The notes under the pieces are model-generated. The model ran no database searches. It saw only the letters and a list, made by a program, of their open reading frames with translations, and was not told where the DNA came from. From Flavobacteriales bacterium (GTDB lineage Bacteria; Bacteroidota; Bacteroidia; NS11-12g; UBA9320): a stretch of DNA of 64,000 nucleotides. Location of the stretch: NCBI GenBank assembly GCA_020635455.1, contig JACJZT010000009.1, forward strand, positions 45,443 through 109,442, given 5' to 3'. Of the stretch, positions 35,608 to 44,205 are shown piece after piece. A program made the position numbers and the translations under genes. How positions within the stretch are numbered: the stretch's first letter is position 1; each line of letters opens with the position of its first letter.

Positions 35608-36684
35608 TTGTTTTTAAAAAACATTTCATATCAGCAATTTAAAAGCCATGGTTCAGGTATTCTTGAGCTGCAGTCCGGTGTGAACTGCTTTACGGGCAAG
35701 AACGGGGTTGGTAAAACCAATATACTTGATGCGATCTATTGCTTGTTAAATGGAAAATCTTACTTTCAAACGACGGATAATTTATGCATTCAAAGAGGAA
35801 CAACCTGGTTTATGCTCAAAGGAACACTTGGAAGTGCCGGGGGAGAAGTAAACCTGATGGTTTCGTATCAAACGGGTAAACGAAAGTCTATAAAAATAGA
35901 TGAGCAGCCTGTAGGAAAACTCGCAGAATATTTCGGCACCTATCCATGTGTGGTGATCGCTCCCGACGATGTTGGGATAATTCACGGAGAAAGCGATCAG
36001 AGGAGACGTTTTTTTGATTATCTGATCTCGGTGGTCGACAAAACGTACCTGGCAAACCTGGCGGCATATAATAAAACGATCTTAATGAGGAACAAACAAT
36101 TGAAATTGTTTCTCGAAAATCAATCTTTCGATCCTTTATTATTATCGGTTTACGAGAAGCAATTGATAAAATATGGAAAACCCATTTATGAAACAAGGAA
36201 AATGGTAACCGAAGACTTTGAAAAGTATTTTCACGAAACCTACCGATGGCTTTCGCACTCAAATGAAATACCCGTGTTCCAGTATCAAAGTAAGTTAGAC
36301 GAACTAGGATTTGAAGATGGATTCAAGAATAACCTTAATAAAGACAGGGCATTGGGACGAACTACTTTTGGGATACATCGGGATGACTGGAATTTTGAAT
36401 TAAATCATTTACCCTTAAAAAAAACCGGTTCACAAGGTCAGATCAAAACCTTCCTGATATCCTTAAAGATCGCAATGTTTCGTTTTATTCAGCAGAAAAG
36501 GGCCTTGTCGCCATTGCTTTTACTCGATGATATTTTTGAAAAAATAGATCATGAGAGAATGAAAAAGCTTGTCGGGATCATAGCTGAAAATCCTTCCGGT
36601 CAGATCATTATTACAGACACGAGTAGAAAAAGAATTGAAGAATATTTTGATGGGAATGAAAAAGTTAAATTTTTTGAGCTCTAA
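35608..36684 (+). CDS. recF: DNA replication and repair protein RecF
   Basis: RecF helps load RecA at gapped DNA. The 358-residue protein has Walker A GKNGVGKT (residues 30-37), the SMC-like signature TGSQGQIKTFLI and Walker B LLLLDDIFEKID. The start is TTG at 35608, which gives (M)FLKNISYQQF, the normal RecF N-terminus; the longer frame from 35542 lies over the pdhA start and adds 22 unrelated residues, and no ATG fits. It converges with a lipoprotein gene, leaving 4 nt. Confidence 0.93.
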   Translation: MFLKNISYQQFKSHGSGILELQSGVNCFTGKNGVGKTNILDAIYCLLNGKSYFQTTDNLCIQRGTTWFMLKGTLGSAGGEVNLMVSYQTGKRKSIKIDEQPVGKLAEYFGTYPCVVIAPDDVGIIHGESDQRRRFFDYLISVVDKTYLANLAAYNKTILMRNKQLKLFLENQSFDPLLLSVYEKQLIKYGKPIYETRKMVTEDFEKYFHETYRWLSHSNEIPVFQYQSKLDELGFEDGFKNNLNKDRALGRTTFGIHRDDWNFELNHLPLKKTGSQGQIKTFLISLKIAMFRFIQQKRALSPLLLLDDIFEKIDHERMKKLVGIIAENPSGQIIITDTSRKRIEEYFDGNEKVKFFEL

Positions 36685-36688
36685 TTTT

Positions 36689-37144
36689 CTACAAAGGGTA
36701 TTTTGCCATAAAATCCAGGATCGACAAGGCAAATGGTTTAAGTTCGTCGGGTAAGGCGTCGGTATGCGTATCCAGGCGCCAGCTTTTCTTGTGTCCATTG
36801 CTTATTACTTCAATTGCGATGCCTCCCTGGTCTGCACAATCGGGACAGCCGAACGTGCTGTCGGGGTACTTATTCAATAATGAAGGAAATCCGGATCGTA
36901 GACTTTCGGCATCACTTTTAGCGCCTTCATTTATTTTTTCGGTTTTAAACCTGAATGCATCCATCCTGGTCATATCATCAGAATACAATCCATCCTTCTC
37001 AAGTTTATAAAAATGAGCACAATCGCCTGCACAGAACCCAAAATACCGTCCAAAAATAAAATGATCTTCCGTTTTGAGAGGATCTTTTTTACAGGAATTG
37101 AAACCCTGGAAAAAGAAGAATAATATGGCAAGTTTTTTTAACAT
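36689..37144 (-). CDS. Small lipoprotein with FGxCxGxC motif
   Basis: The 151-residue protein has a lipoprotein signal with the lipidated Cys in FNSCKKD. The mature part holds FGFCAGDCAHFY near the start and a second Cys pair (FGCPDCADQGG) near residue 105, so two disulfides or a metal site are possible. Similar short lipoproteins occur in Bacteroidota but I know no function. I start at the ATG at 37144 rather than the TTG at 37147. It is transcribed away from the DUF721 gene. Confidence 0.75.
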   Translation of the reverse strand: MLKKLAILFFFFQGFNSCKKDPLKTEDHFIFGRYFGFCAGDCAHFYKLEKDGLYSDDMTRMDAFRFKTEKINEGAKSDAESLRSGFPSLLNKYPDSTFGCPDCADQGGIAIEVISNGHKKSWRLDTHTDALPDELKPFALSILDFMAKYPL

Positions 37145-37258
37145 CAATTTTCAAAAATAGTTCTTAATTTTAAAAAACACCTGGTTTGGAAGGTGAGAAT
37201 TTGTGGATGAATAAATTAGTAAATTATAAAAAAAATACGTTGGTTTGAAAACGGATCT

Positions 37259-37546
37259 ATGTACCAGGAGGAAAAGCCTATTAAGCAAGTAATCAATGAC
37301 TTACTGGACACGTATAAGCTCACAGGAAAGATTGATGAATTGAAATTGTGGAATAACTGGGAAGAAATCGTGGGAGTCTTGATCGCTAAAAATACCGGAA
37401 AAATACTCCTTAAAGGCCATACCTTAATTATTCAGGTTAGTTCGGCACCTATGAAGAACGAACTTTATTATCACAGGTCGGTGATCCTTCAAAAGGTCAA
37501 CACTTTTTTTAAGAAAGAGATCGTCAAGGATATTTATATTAAATAA
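37259..37546 (+). CDS. DUF721/DciA-like protein
   Basis: The 95-residue protein matches short DUF721 proteins: an N-terminal helix (KQVINDLLDTYKLTGKIDEL), WNNWEEIVGVLIAKNT, and the strand-rich core LKGHTLIIQVSSAPMKNEL. Relatives such as DciA help load the replicative helicase, and in Bacteroidota the gene is often near recF, as here. It precedes rpe by 2 nt and is probably co-transcribed with it. Confidence 0.85.
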   Translation: MYQEEKPIKQVINDLLDTYKLTGKIDELKLWNNWEEIVGVLIAKNTGKILLKGHTLIIQVSSAPMKNELYYHRSVILQKVNTFFKKEIVKDIYIK

Positions 37547-37548
37547 CA

Positions 37549-38217
37549 ATGAAACACAAAGTAGCCCCTTCCATTTTATCTGCAGATTTTGCAAATCTTC
37601 AGCGTGATGTTGAAATGATCAATCGCTCAGAAGCAGATTGGTTTCATGTTGATGTAATGGACGGTGTATTTGTTCCAAATATTTCACTTGGTTTACCGGT
37701 AATTTCGGCGATAAAGAAACATGCACAGAAACCTCTGGATGTTCATCTGATGATCGTACAACCTGAGAGGTACATTAATGATTTTAAAAAAGCGGGAGCG
37801 GATATCCTTACGGTGCATCTTGAAGCCAGTATTCATCTTCACAGGACGGTTCATGCCATACGGGAAGCCGGAATGAAAGCAGGGGTTGCTCTAAATCCGC
37901 ATACACCTGTTAACACACTATCCGAGATCCTCAGAGACATCGATCTGGTTTGTGTGATGAGTGTGAATCCCGGTTTTGGAGGCCAGAAATTTATTGAAAA
38001 TACATATTCTAAGGTAAGGGAATTGAGAACGATGGCCGGGAATGTTGAAACTGAATTGCTTATTGAAATTGATGGAGGTGTAACGCTTAACAATTATGCT
38101 GAACTTCTTGAGGCGGGTGCAGATGTGTTGGTTGCCGGCAATACCGTATTTACGGCTGATGACCCGGTCGCAACCATTCAAAAACTAAAAAATAGTTCTC
38201 ATAGCATTTTAACCTGA
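37549..38217 (+). CDS. rpe: Ribulose-phosphate 3-epimerase
   Basis: Rpe interconverts ribulose 5-phosphate and xylulose 5-phosphate in the pentose phosphate pathway. The 222-residue TIM barrel has APSILSADFANLQRDV, the metal-site strands WFHVDVMDGVFVPN and LDVHLMI, the loop MSVNPGFGGQKFI and the phosphate-site IDGGVTLNN. The second catalytic Asp is in EIDGGV. Length is normal. Confidence 0.96.
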   Translation: MKHKVAPSILSADFANLQRDVEMINRSEADWFHVDVMDGVFVPNISLGLPVISAIKKHAQKPLDVHLMIVQPERYINDFKKAGADILTVHLEASIHLHRTVHAIREAGMKAGVALNPHTPVNTLSEILRDIDLVCVMSVNPGFGGQKFIENTYSKVRELRTMAGNVETELLIEIDGGVTLNNYAELLEAGADVLVAGNTVFTADDPVATIQKLKNSSHSILT

Positions 38218-38343
38218 AGAACTCAGGATTCAAATTTTCGCAATAATTCCCATTTCTGAGGATTTATTTTGATAATATAAATAATTCTTGTCCGTTATAT
38301 TTTAATTTCGGCCCGAAATTCAACTTCTCACCATTCTATACCC

Positions 38344-40833
38344 ATTAAAAAGATCCGGTTCTATATAATTTTCGTTTTTATCATTGTCGGTATCAGAGTG
38401 CAGGGTCAATCATTCCTTACAGGATACATCACCGATTCTTCAGGAACAAAGATTCCGGATGTTTCTATTTTTACATCCGACCAGTTGAACTACTGTATTT
38501 CCGGTGAAAACGGTAAATATTTCCTGAAACTTCCTTCAAACAAACGGCAGGTAGTATATTTCAGTTATTCTCAAAGAAGGGTCAGCCGAACCATTGAGCC
38601 CTTAAAAGAAGGTGAAACCTTGCGATTGGATGTTATTCTAAATGTTAGTGTGGGTCTGGATGGGTTCACCAAATACGGGGAAAAGGATCGTGAGAGGATC
38701 AGTACCATTGAAATTGAAGCGAAAAAACTTGAACGTTTTCCTTCTGTGACGGGTTCAGTTGAGTCGTTTTTAAAATTCTTCGGTGCCGGCGCAGGCAATG
38801 AATTGAGTTCAGGGTATAATGTAAGGGGTGGAAACTACGATGAAAACCTGGTTTATATAAACGACATTGAAGTTTACAGGCCATTTTTGATAAGAGCCGG
38901 TCAACAGGAAGGATTGAGTATTATCAACCCGGATATGGTAGACAGGCTTACCTTTTCCAGTGGCGGTTTTGACGCCCGGTATGGCGATAAAATGAGCAGT
39001 GTGCTTGACATTCGGTATAAGGTACCTGTTGCTTTTGAAACCAGTGTCACAGCCAGTATGCTTGGTTCAAGTGTGTATGTTGGTAATCAAACCCGAAAAA
39101 AACGTTTGAGTTTTATACTGGGTGCCAGATACAGAAGCAACAAATTATTATTCAATTCACTGGATGTAAGTGGTGATTACAGGCCCCTGAATGTCGACTT
39201 TCAGTCGCTCATTCGCTATCGGTTCAATAGCAACCTCAGTTTTTCCTGGTTGTCAAATCTGGCATACAATCGTTATGCATTGGCTCCTCTGAGTCGTCAA
39301 ACTTCATTCGGTACCGTTTCAACCGCTTTGCGATTGAACATCGAAATGGGAGGAAGGGAAGAAATGAACTATCTTGTAGCCCTTAATGGTTTGACATTTG
39401 AGTACGATGATCTGAAAAACACCTCGGTTAAATGGATCAATTCATATTACGTAACAACTGAAAATGAACACTTTACCACAGAAGGTGCCTATGGACTTTT
39501 TGAACTTGACAATAATCTGGGATCAGAAGACCTGGGCACTGAAAAGAGGAGTCTCGGTTATGGATATTTCATTAATCAGGCAAGGAACGACCTGAAAGCG
39601 GAAGTTTTTAATTCAACGATAAAAGGGATACAAAAACATGGAAGGTCCACCTGGTATTATGGTGTAAAGTTTCAAACTGAGAATATTGAAGACGTATTAA
39701 ATGAATGGAAATACAATGACTCGGCAGGTTTTAATATTGCTGTTGAAAGACAAACAGGTAAGTACATTCTTCTTGATGAAAGGATAAAAGCTGAAAACGA
39801 AGTGAGTTCTTACAGGGCAAGTGCTTATTTGCAAAATAGCCTTTTGATCGATAAGGCTTCGAATCTTAAAATGAATGCCGGGGTGAGGCACCAATACTGG
39901 TCTCTGAACGAACAAAATATGTTTAGCCCCAGGGTGGCACTATCCTATGAGCCCAATAAAAAATTTAACGATACCCTGCTCAGAAACGTAAAGAACATTA
40001 GAACCTACGATAGTTTAAAGAAAAAGGACGTTGTATTAAAATTGGCAGGCGGAGTTTATTACCAGCCCCCCTTTTACAGAGAATACCGTAGACTTGATGG
40101 CCGGCTCAATAAAAACATCCGTGCGCAGAGAAGCATACATATTGTTATGGGTTCCGATCTTAATTTCACAGCATGGGGAAGACCATTTAAACTGGTAAAT
40201 GAACTCTATTACAAGTTTCTGAACGACCTGATTCCCTATTACATTGATAATGTCAGGATCCGTTATTTTGCTGAAAACAGTTCTAAGGGTTACGCCACCG
40301 GTTTTGACACCAGGGTAAATGGCGAGTTTATTAAAGGTCTGGAATCGTGGCTGAGTTTTTCGATCCTTCAAACAAGAGAGAACATTACTTATCAGAACGA
40401 AAGTGGTGAAACGGTAAATTCGGGATATCTAAGGCGACCAACCGACCAGAGAGTGAATTTTTCGATCTTATTCGCCGATGAGCTGGGGATGAACCCAACT
40501 TTCAAACTGCATCTGGGATTGGTGTATGGAGCAAGGGTGCCTTACTATTTCAAAGGTGAGGCCAGATACGATAAAACTCCCAATACCATACCGCCGTACC
40601 GAAGAGTGGACGTAGGCTTTTCAAAAGAAATCATCGGAGGCGCAGCCGGATCATCGATCAGGTACAAAAGAATCGAAAGCCTGTGGGCGAGTTTGGAGTT
40701 ATTTAATATGCTCGACTTTAATAATACGGTTTCATACATTTGGGTAAAAGATGCAAATAATACAACCTATGGTGTGCCTAACTATCTAACCGGCAGAAGG
40801 TTGAACCTTAAATTTATTTTAAGGATCAAATAA
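38344..40833 (+). CDS. TonB-dependent receptor with apparent AUU start codon
   Basis: The 829-residue receptor has a carboxypeptidase-regulatory-like domain (LTGYITDSSGTKIPDVSIF), a plug with SSGYNVRGGNYDENLVYIND, and a barrel ending KFILRIK. The first ATG/GTG/TTG in frame is GTG at 38398, which starts after the signal peptide. The frame is open upstream to a stop at 38278-38280; ATT at 38344 gives (M)KKIRFYIIFVFIIVG and cleavage after VQGQ, a textbook signal peptide. No ATG exists in any frame between 38281 and 38398. The ligand is unknown, and there is no SusD partner. Confidence 0.85.
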   Translation: MKKIRFYIIFVFIIVGIRVQGQSFLTGYITDSSGTKIPDVSIFTSDQLNYCISGENGKYFLKLPSNKRQVVYFSYSQRRVSRTIEPLKEGETLRLDVILNVSVGLDGFTKYGEKDRERISTIEIEAKKLERFPSVTGSVESFLKFFGAGAGNELSSGYNVRGGNYDENLVYINDIEVYRPFLIRAGQQEGLSIINPDMVDRLTFSSGGFDARYGDKMSSVLDIRYKVPVAFETSVTASMLGSSVYVGNQTRKKRLSFILGARYRSNKLLFNSLDVSGDYRPLNVDFQSLIRYRFNSNLSFSWLSNLAYNRYALAPLSRQTSFGTVSTALRLNIEMGGREEMNYLVALNGLTFEYDDLKNTSVKWINSYYVTTENEHFTTEGAYGLFELDNNLGSEDLGTEKRSLGYGYFINQARNDLKAEVFNSTIKGIQKHGRSTWYYGVKFQTENIEDVLNEWKYNDSAGFNIAVERQTGKYILLDERIKAENEVSSYRASAYLQNSLLIDKASNLKMNAGVRHQYWSLNEQNMFSPRVALSYEPNKKFNDTLLRNVKNIRTYDSLKKKDVVLKLAGGVYYQPPFYREYRRLDGRLNKNIRAQRSIHIVMGSDLNFTAWGRPFKLVNELYYKFLNDLIPYYIDNVRIRYFAENSSKGYATGFDTRVNGEFIKGLESWLSFSILQTRENITYQNESGETVNSGYLRRPTDQRVNFSILFADELGMNPTFKLHLGLVYGARVPYYFKGEARYDKTPNTIPPYRRVDVGFSKEIIGGAAGSSIRYKRIESLWASLELFNMLDFNNTVSYIWVKDANNTTYGVPNYLTGRRLNLKFILRIK

Positions 40834-40939
40834 TAAGTTCCGAGACAAGGCGTTTAAAATATTGATAATCAGGGGGCATCATCTTGTCCATAAATTATTA
40901 CATAGACTTTTTTACATGAAGAAATTAGAAAATAAAAAA

Positions 40940-40971
40940 TTTGGATAGTTATACAAGATGTACCACATTTG
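40940..40971 (+). promoter_or_regulatory. Promoter of porP/sprF
   Basis: TTTG at 40940-40943, a 20-nt spacer, and CACATTTG at 40964-40971 (one mismatch to TAnnTTTG). The predicted start is about 9 nt before the ATG at 40987. Spacing is typical of the housekeeping sigma factor of Bacteroidota. Confidence 0.55.
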
Positions 40972-40986
40972 TAAATCATACAGCCA

Positions 40987-42066
40987 ATGACAAAAAACTA
41001 CTTGAAAAAGCTTTTGGTACCGGCCATACTTATTTTGGCTTCTAATGTTTCAAAAGCACAGCACGATCCTTATTTTACTCATTTCAGGTTTATTCAGCAA
41101 GCATACAATCCTGCCGCAGCCGGTGAGAAAGTAAATTATATCTGTTTAACAGGATTGACACACTATCAATACAGGGGTTATACCGATCAGACCCTGAGAG
41201 TTGGTAGTGATGGTGATCCAACAGCTGATGTGCCGACGAACCAGGCACCTGAAACATACAGCTTTAATATAAATACCTTGTTAAACGTGGATAAAAAAGG
41301 AAGGCATCAGGTGGGTGTTGGAGTATCCTTTCTGGATGACCAGATCGGTTTTATGAAAACCACCACAATGAAGGCTGCAGTTAACTACAGAATACCCGTA
41401 CAGGGAAAGTTTGGTTTTTTAGCCGTTGGACTTGAAGCGGGAACCACTTCATTTGGATATGATGACCCTAAATTCAAGCCTCTTGACCCGAACGATCCGC
41501 ACATTCCGATTTCCGGAGGCAGCCAGTCGAAATTTGACATGGGAGTTGGAGTTTATTATTTAAGGAAGACTTTCCTTGGAGTATTGTCAGATTTCTATGT
41601 TGGAGCATCATACAACCATCTCAATGCCGCAAAGTATAATTTTCAGGTTGCAATGGCAAACGGACAAAACGGGGTAGTGGATATGGATTTCAAAAGATAC
41701 CTTCACCTCAATGTGGGAGCGGATTATCAGTTGGGTAACCCAAACTGGAAGCTCGAACCTGCCTTGCTTGTTAAATACAATCCTAAATTTCAGCTGGATG
41801 CAAGTGTGACAAGTTTATGGTCAGAAACGATTCGTGCAGGGCTGGCATACAGAACTGCCGCCGATGCTCTGTCCATCCTGGTTGGTTATCAACGCAATGA
41901 ACTGCAAATTGGATACTCCTACGACATTACACTTTCCAAGATACGAAAAGTGAGTGACGGTACCCACGAGATTTACGTAAAATATTGTATCCCAATATCT
42001 TTCCCTGAACCTAAACCAAAATTATATCGTTTAACTCCAAGATTCATGGGAAGAGGTGCTTATTAA
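40987..42066 (+). CDS. porP: PorP/SprF-family outer-membrane protein of type IX secretion
   Basis: PorP/SprF proteins are outer-membrane barrels that link type-B sorting-domain cargo to the T9SS. The 359-residue protein has a signal peptide (cleaved after VSKAQ), then HDPYFTHFRFIQQAYNPAAAG, the family hallmark, and repeated amphipathic strands. It is 131 nt upstream of gldK with its own promoter, so it is a companion of the operon more than a certain member. Whether it acts as the core PorP or as an SprF for one cargo cannot be decided here. Confidence 0.92.
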   Translation: MTKNYLKKLLVPAILILASNVSKAQHDPYFTHFRFIQQAYNPAAAGEKVNYICLTGLTHYQYRGYTDQTLRVGSDGDPTADVPTNQAPETYSFNINTLLNVDKKGRHQVGVGVSFLDDQIGFMKTTTMKAAVNYRIPVQGKFGFLAVGLEAGTTSFGYDDPKFKPLDPNDPHIPISGGSQSKFDMGVGVYYLRKTFLGVLSDFYVGASYNHLNAAKYNFQVAMANGQNGVVDMDFKRYLHLNVGADYQLGNPNWKLEPALLVKYNPKFQLDASVTSLWSETIRAGLAYRTAADALSILVGYQRNELQIGYSYDITLSKIRKVSDGTHEIYVKYCIPISFPEPKPKLYRLTPRFMGRGAY

Positions 42067-42138
42067 TTTTTTTTAAATTTTTACACAATAATAACATTTC
42101 AACCAACGTTCTATACGGAGAGCATGATAAAAAAGTTG

Positions 42139-42168
42139 TTGTATTTAAACTCAATTTAAGTATTATTG
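42139..42168 (+). promoter_or_regulatory. Promoter of gldKLMN
   Basis: TTG at 42139-42141, a 19-nt spacer, and TATTATTG at 42161-42168 (one mismatch to TAnnTTTG). The predicted start lies about 23 nt before the gldK ATG. Confidence 0.5.
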
Positions 42169-42197
42169 CAGAATTAATTAATATCAAATAGATAGAT

Positions 42198-43460
42198 ATG
42201 AACAGAATTATGAGATTACTGGTGTTAGTCGGTGTGATTACACTCGGCAGCTGCGGTTTGAATAGAGACCGCGGTGAATTAACGGGAGTACCCGGGCGGA
42301 AGCCCTGGTTCCATCCTCAGCCTTATGGTACAGTATATGTGCCTACAGGTACCTTTCATACAGGTCAGAGTGATCAGGATATTTTCCGTTCTTACATCGC
42401 CCCTAACAAGCAGGTGTCTATTCACGCCATGTGGGTTGATGAAACCGAAATTACCAATAATGAATACCGTCAGTTTGTATATCATGTAATTGATTCACTT
42501 GCAAGAACGATCACTGAACAGACCATAGAGGTTGAGAATGCAGGGGACAATTATGTTATACTTGACTATCGAAAGCGTGTAGATTATAAAAATGAGGATC
42601 TTGACGTTCTTTACTACACACCTGAGGAACGATTCAGACATAAGAAACAAATTGATACCGACAAATTAATATTCACTTATCAGTGGATTGACTATAGGGA
42701 AGCTGCCGGAACTCAAAAGATCCCGGGTCAGGATCACAGAAAAAGATTCGTGAAAACAACTTCTACACCAATTTATCCTGATACACTATGCTGGATAAGA
42801 GATTTTGCTTATAGCTATAATGAACCTATGACCAGGCAGTATTTCTGGCATCCCAAATACGATGACTATCCTGTAGTTGGTGTAAACTGGAAACAAGCCA
42901 AAGCATTTTGTAAATGGAGGACTGAGTGGTTGAACCGATATTGGGAAGCCATTGAGCAACCAATAACTGAAGAGTTCAGACTTCCTACAGAGTTCGAGTG
43001 GGAATATGCTGCCAGAGGAGGAAGAGACAATAACATGTATCCTTGGGGAGGTCCATATACCAGGAACAGCAAAGGTTGTTTCCTTGCCAACTTCAAACCA
43101 AACCGTGGAGATTATATGGGTGATGGTGGAATGTATCCGGTAAGAGCCGATGCTTATTTTCCCAATGATTATGGATTGTATAACATGGCAGGTAATGTGG
43201 CTGAATGGACAAACAATGCCTATTCTGAATCAACCCATATGTTCTCCCATGACCTGAATCCGGATTATCAGTATGATGCAAAAGACGATGAACCGATAAC
43301 CTTAAAACGAAAAGTTATCCGCGGAGGTTCTTGGAAAGATATTGCCTACTTTATTCAAAATGGAAGCAGGACATATGAATATCAGGATACTTGTAAGTCC
43401 TACATTGGATTCAGATGTGTTCAAACCTACATCGGAAGATCTGCACTGGACAAACGATAA
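42198..43460 (+). CDS. gldK: Type IX secretion lipoprotein GldK
   Basis: GldK (PorK) is an outer-membrane lipoprotein that forms the periplasmic ring of T9SS with GldN. The 420-residue protein has a lipobox (TLGSCG) and a formylglycine-generating-enzyme-like fold: WVDETEITNNEYRQFV at the start, EFRLPTEFEWEYAARGG in the middle and VIRGGSWKD near the end. This is the fold only; the catalytic cysteines of true sulfatase-maturases are not evident. It heads the operon gldKLMN, followed by gldL after 54 nt. Confidence 0.95.
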   Translation: MNRIMRLLVLVGVITLGSCGLNRDRGELTGVPGRKPWFHPQPYGTVYVPTGTFHTGQSDQDIFRSYIAPNKQVSIHAMWVDETEITNNEYRQFVYHVIDSLARTITEQTIEVENAGDNYVILDYRKRVDYKNEDLDVLYYTPEERFRHKKQIDTDKLIFTYQWIDYREAAGTQKIPGQDHRKRFVKTTSTPIYPDTLCWIRDFAYSYNEPMTRQYFWHPKYDDYPVVGVNWKQAKAFCKWRTEWLNRYWEAIEQPITEEFRLPTEFEWEYAARGGRDNNMYPWGGPYTRNSKGCFLANFKPNRGDYMGDGGMYPVRADAYFPNDYGLYNMAGNVAEWTNNAYSESTHMFSHDLNPDYQYDAKDDEPITLKRKVIRGGSWKDIAYFIQNGSRTYEYQDTCKSYIGFRCVQTYIGRSALDKR

Positions 43461-43514
43461 AAAAAAGACTTTAACCAATTTAAACAATAACAAAAAAAAT
43501 TAAAATTAAACAAC

Positions 43515-44150
43515 ATGAGCAAAAGTGTATTTGAAAGCAAAGGATTTAAGAAATTCGTTTCTATGGCCTATGGTCTTGGAGCATCCATCGTAATTATTGG
43601 TGCATTGTTCAAGATCATGCACTGGCCTTTAGCCGACCAGTTTCTTATATTAGGTATGACAACTGAAGCGATTATTTTCGCAATATCAGCTTTTGAGCCT
43701 GTTCATCAGGAGCTTGACTGGACATTGGTATATCCTGAACTTGCAGGAATGGATAGCGGACCAAAACCTAAAAAAGCAGATCCTGTTGCTCAACAACTGG
43801 ATAAAATGCTTGCAGAGGCAAAAGTTGGACCGGAATTGGTTGAAAGTTTAGGTGCAGGTCTGAAATCACTTAGCTCAAATGTTAGCAATATGGCTGATTT
43901 GTCCAATGCTACCCTGGCCACTAAAGAATATGCGGACAATGTGCAGAAAGCTTCCAATAGCATGAGTACTATGAGTACTACCTACACAAGAGCCGTTGAA
44001 GCTTTAAACTCTCTTGCAGATACAACTGAATCAATTAAAGATGCTTCCGGAGCCATTACCGGAGTTGGACAAACCTTCTCTGACCTTCAGGGAAATATTA
44101 CCGCCCTTAACAAAGTATATGGTGGTATGTTAAGTGCAATGCGTCCGTAA
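43515..44150 (+). CDS. gldL: Type IX secretion motor protein GldL
   Basis: GldL forms the inner-membrane pentameric stator-like ring of the proton-driven T9SS/gliding motor with GldM. The 211-residue protein has two membrane helices (about 17-35 and 42-60) with HWP between them. Glu51 in the second helix matches the position of Glu49 of F. johnsoniae GldL, important for proton coupling. The rest is a coiled, Ser/Thr-rich cytoplasmic part. gldM follows after 55 nt. Confidence 0.95.
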   Translation: MSKSVFESKGFKKFVSMAYGLGASIVIIGALFKIMHWPLADQFLILGMTTEAIIFAISAFEPVHQELDWTLVYPELAGMDSGPKPKKADPVAQQLDKMLAEAKVGPELVESLGAGLKSLSSNVSNMADLSNATLATKEYADNVQKASNSMSTMSTTYTRAVEALNSLADTTESIKDASGAITGVGQTFSDLQGNITALNKVYGGMLSAMRP

Positions 44151-44205
44151 TTGATTTTTGAAAAGAAAAACTTAAACCAAGAAAACATAATTATACAGAG
44201 AGAAT

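Noticed and set aside
38398..38400. GTG 38398 as the start of the TonB-dependent receptor
   Set aside because: It would remove the signal peptide that is encoded in frame just upstream.
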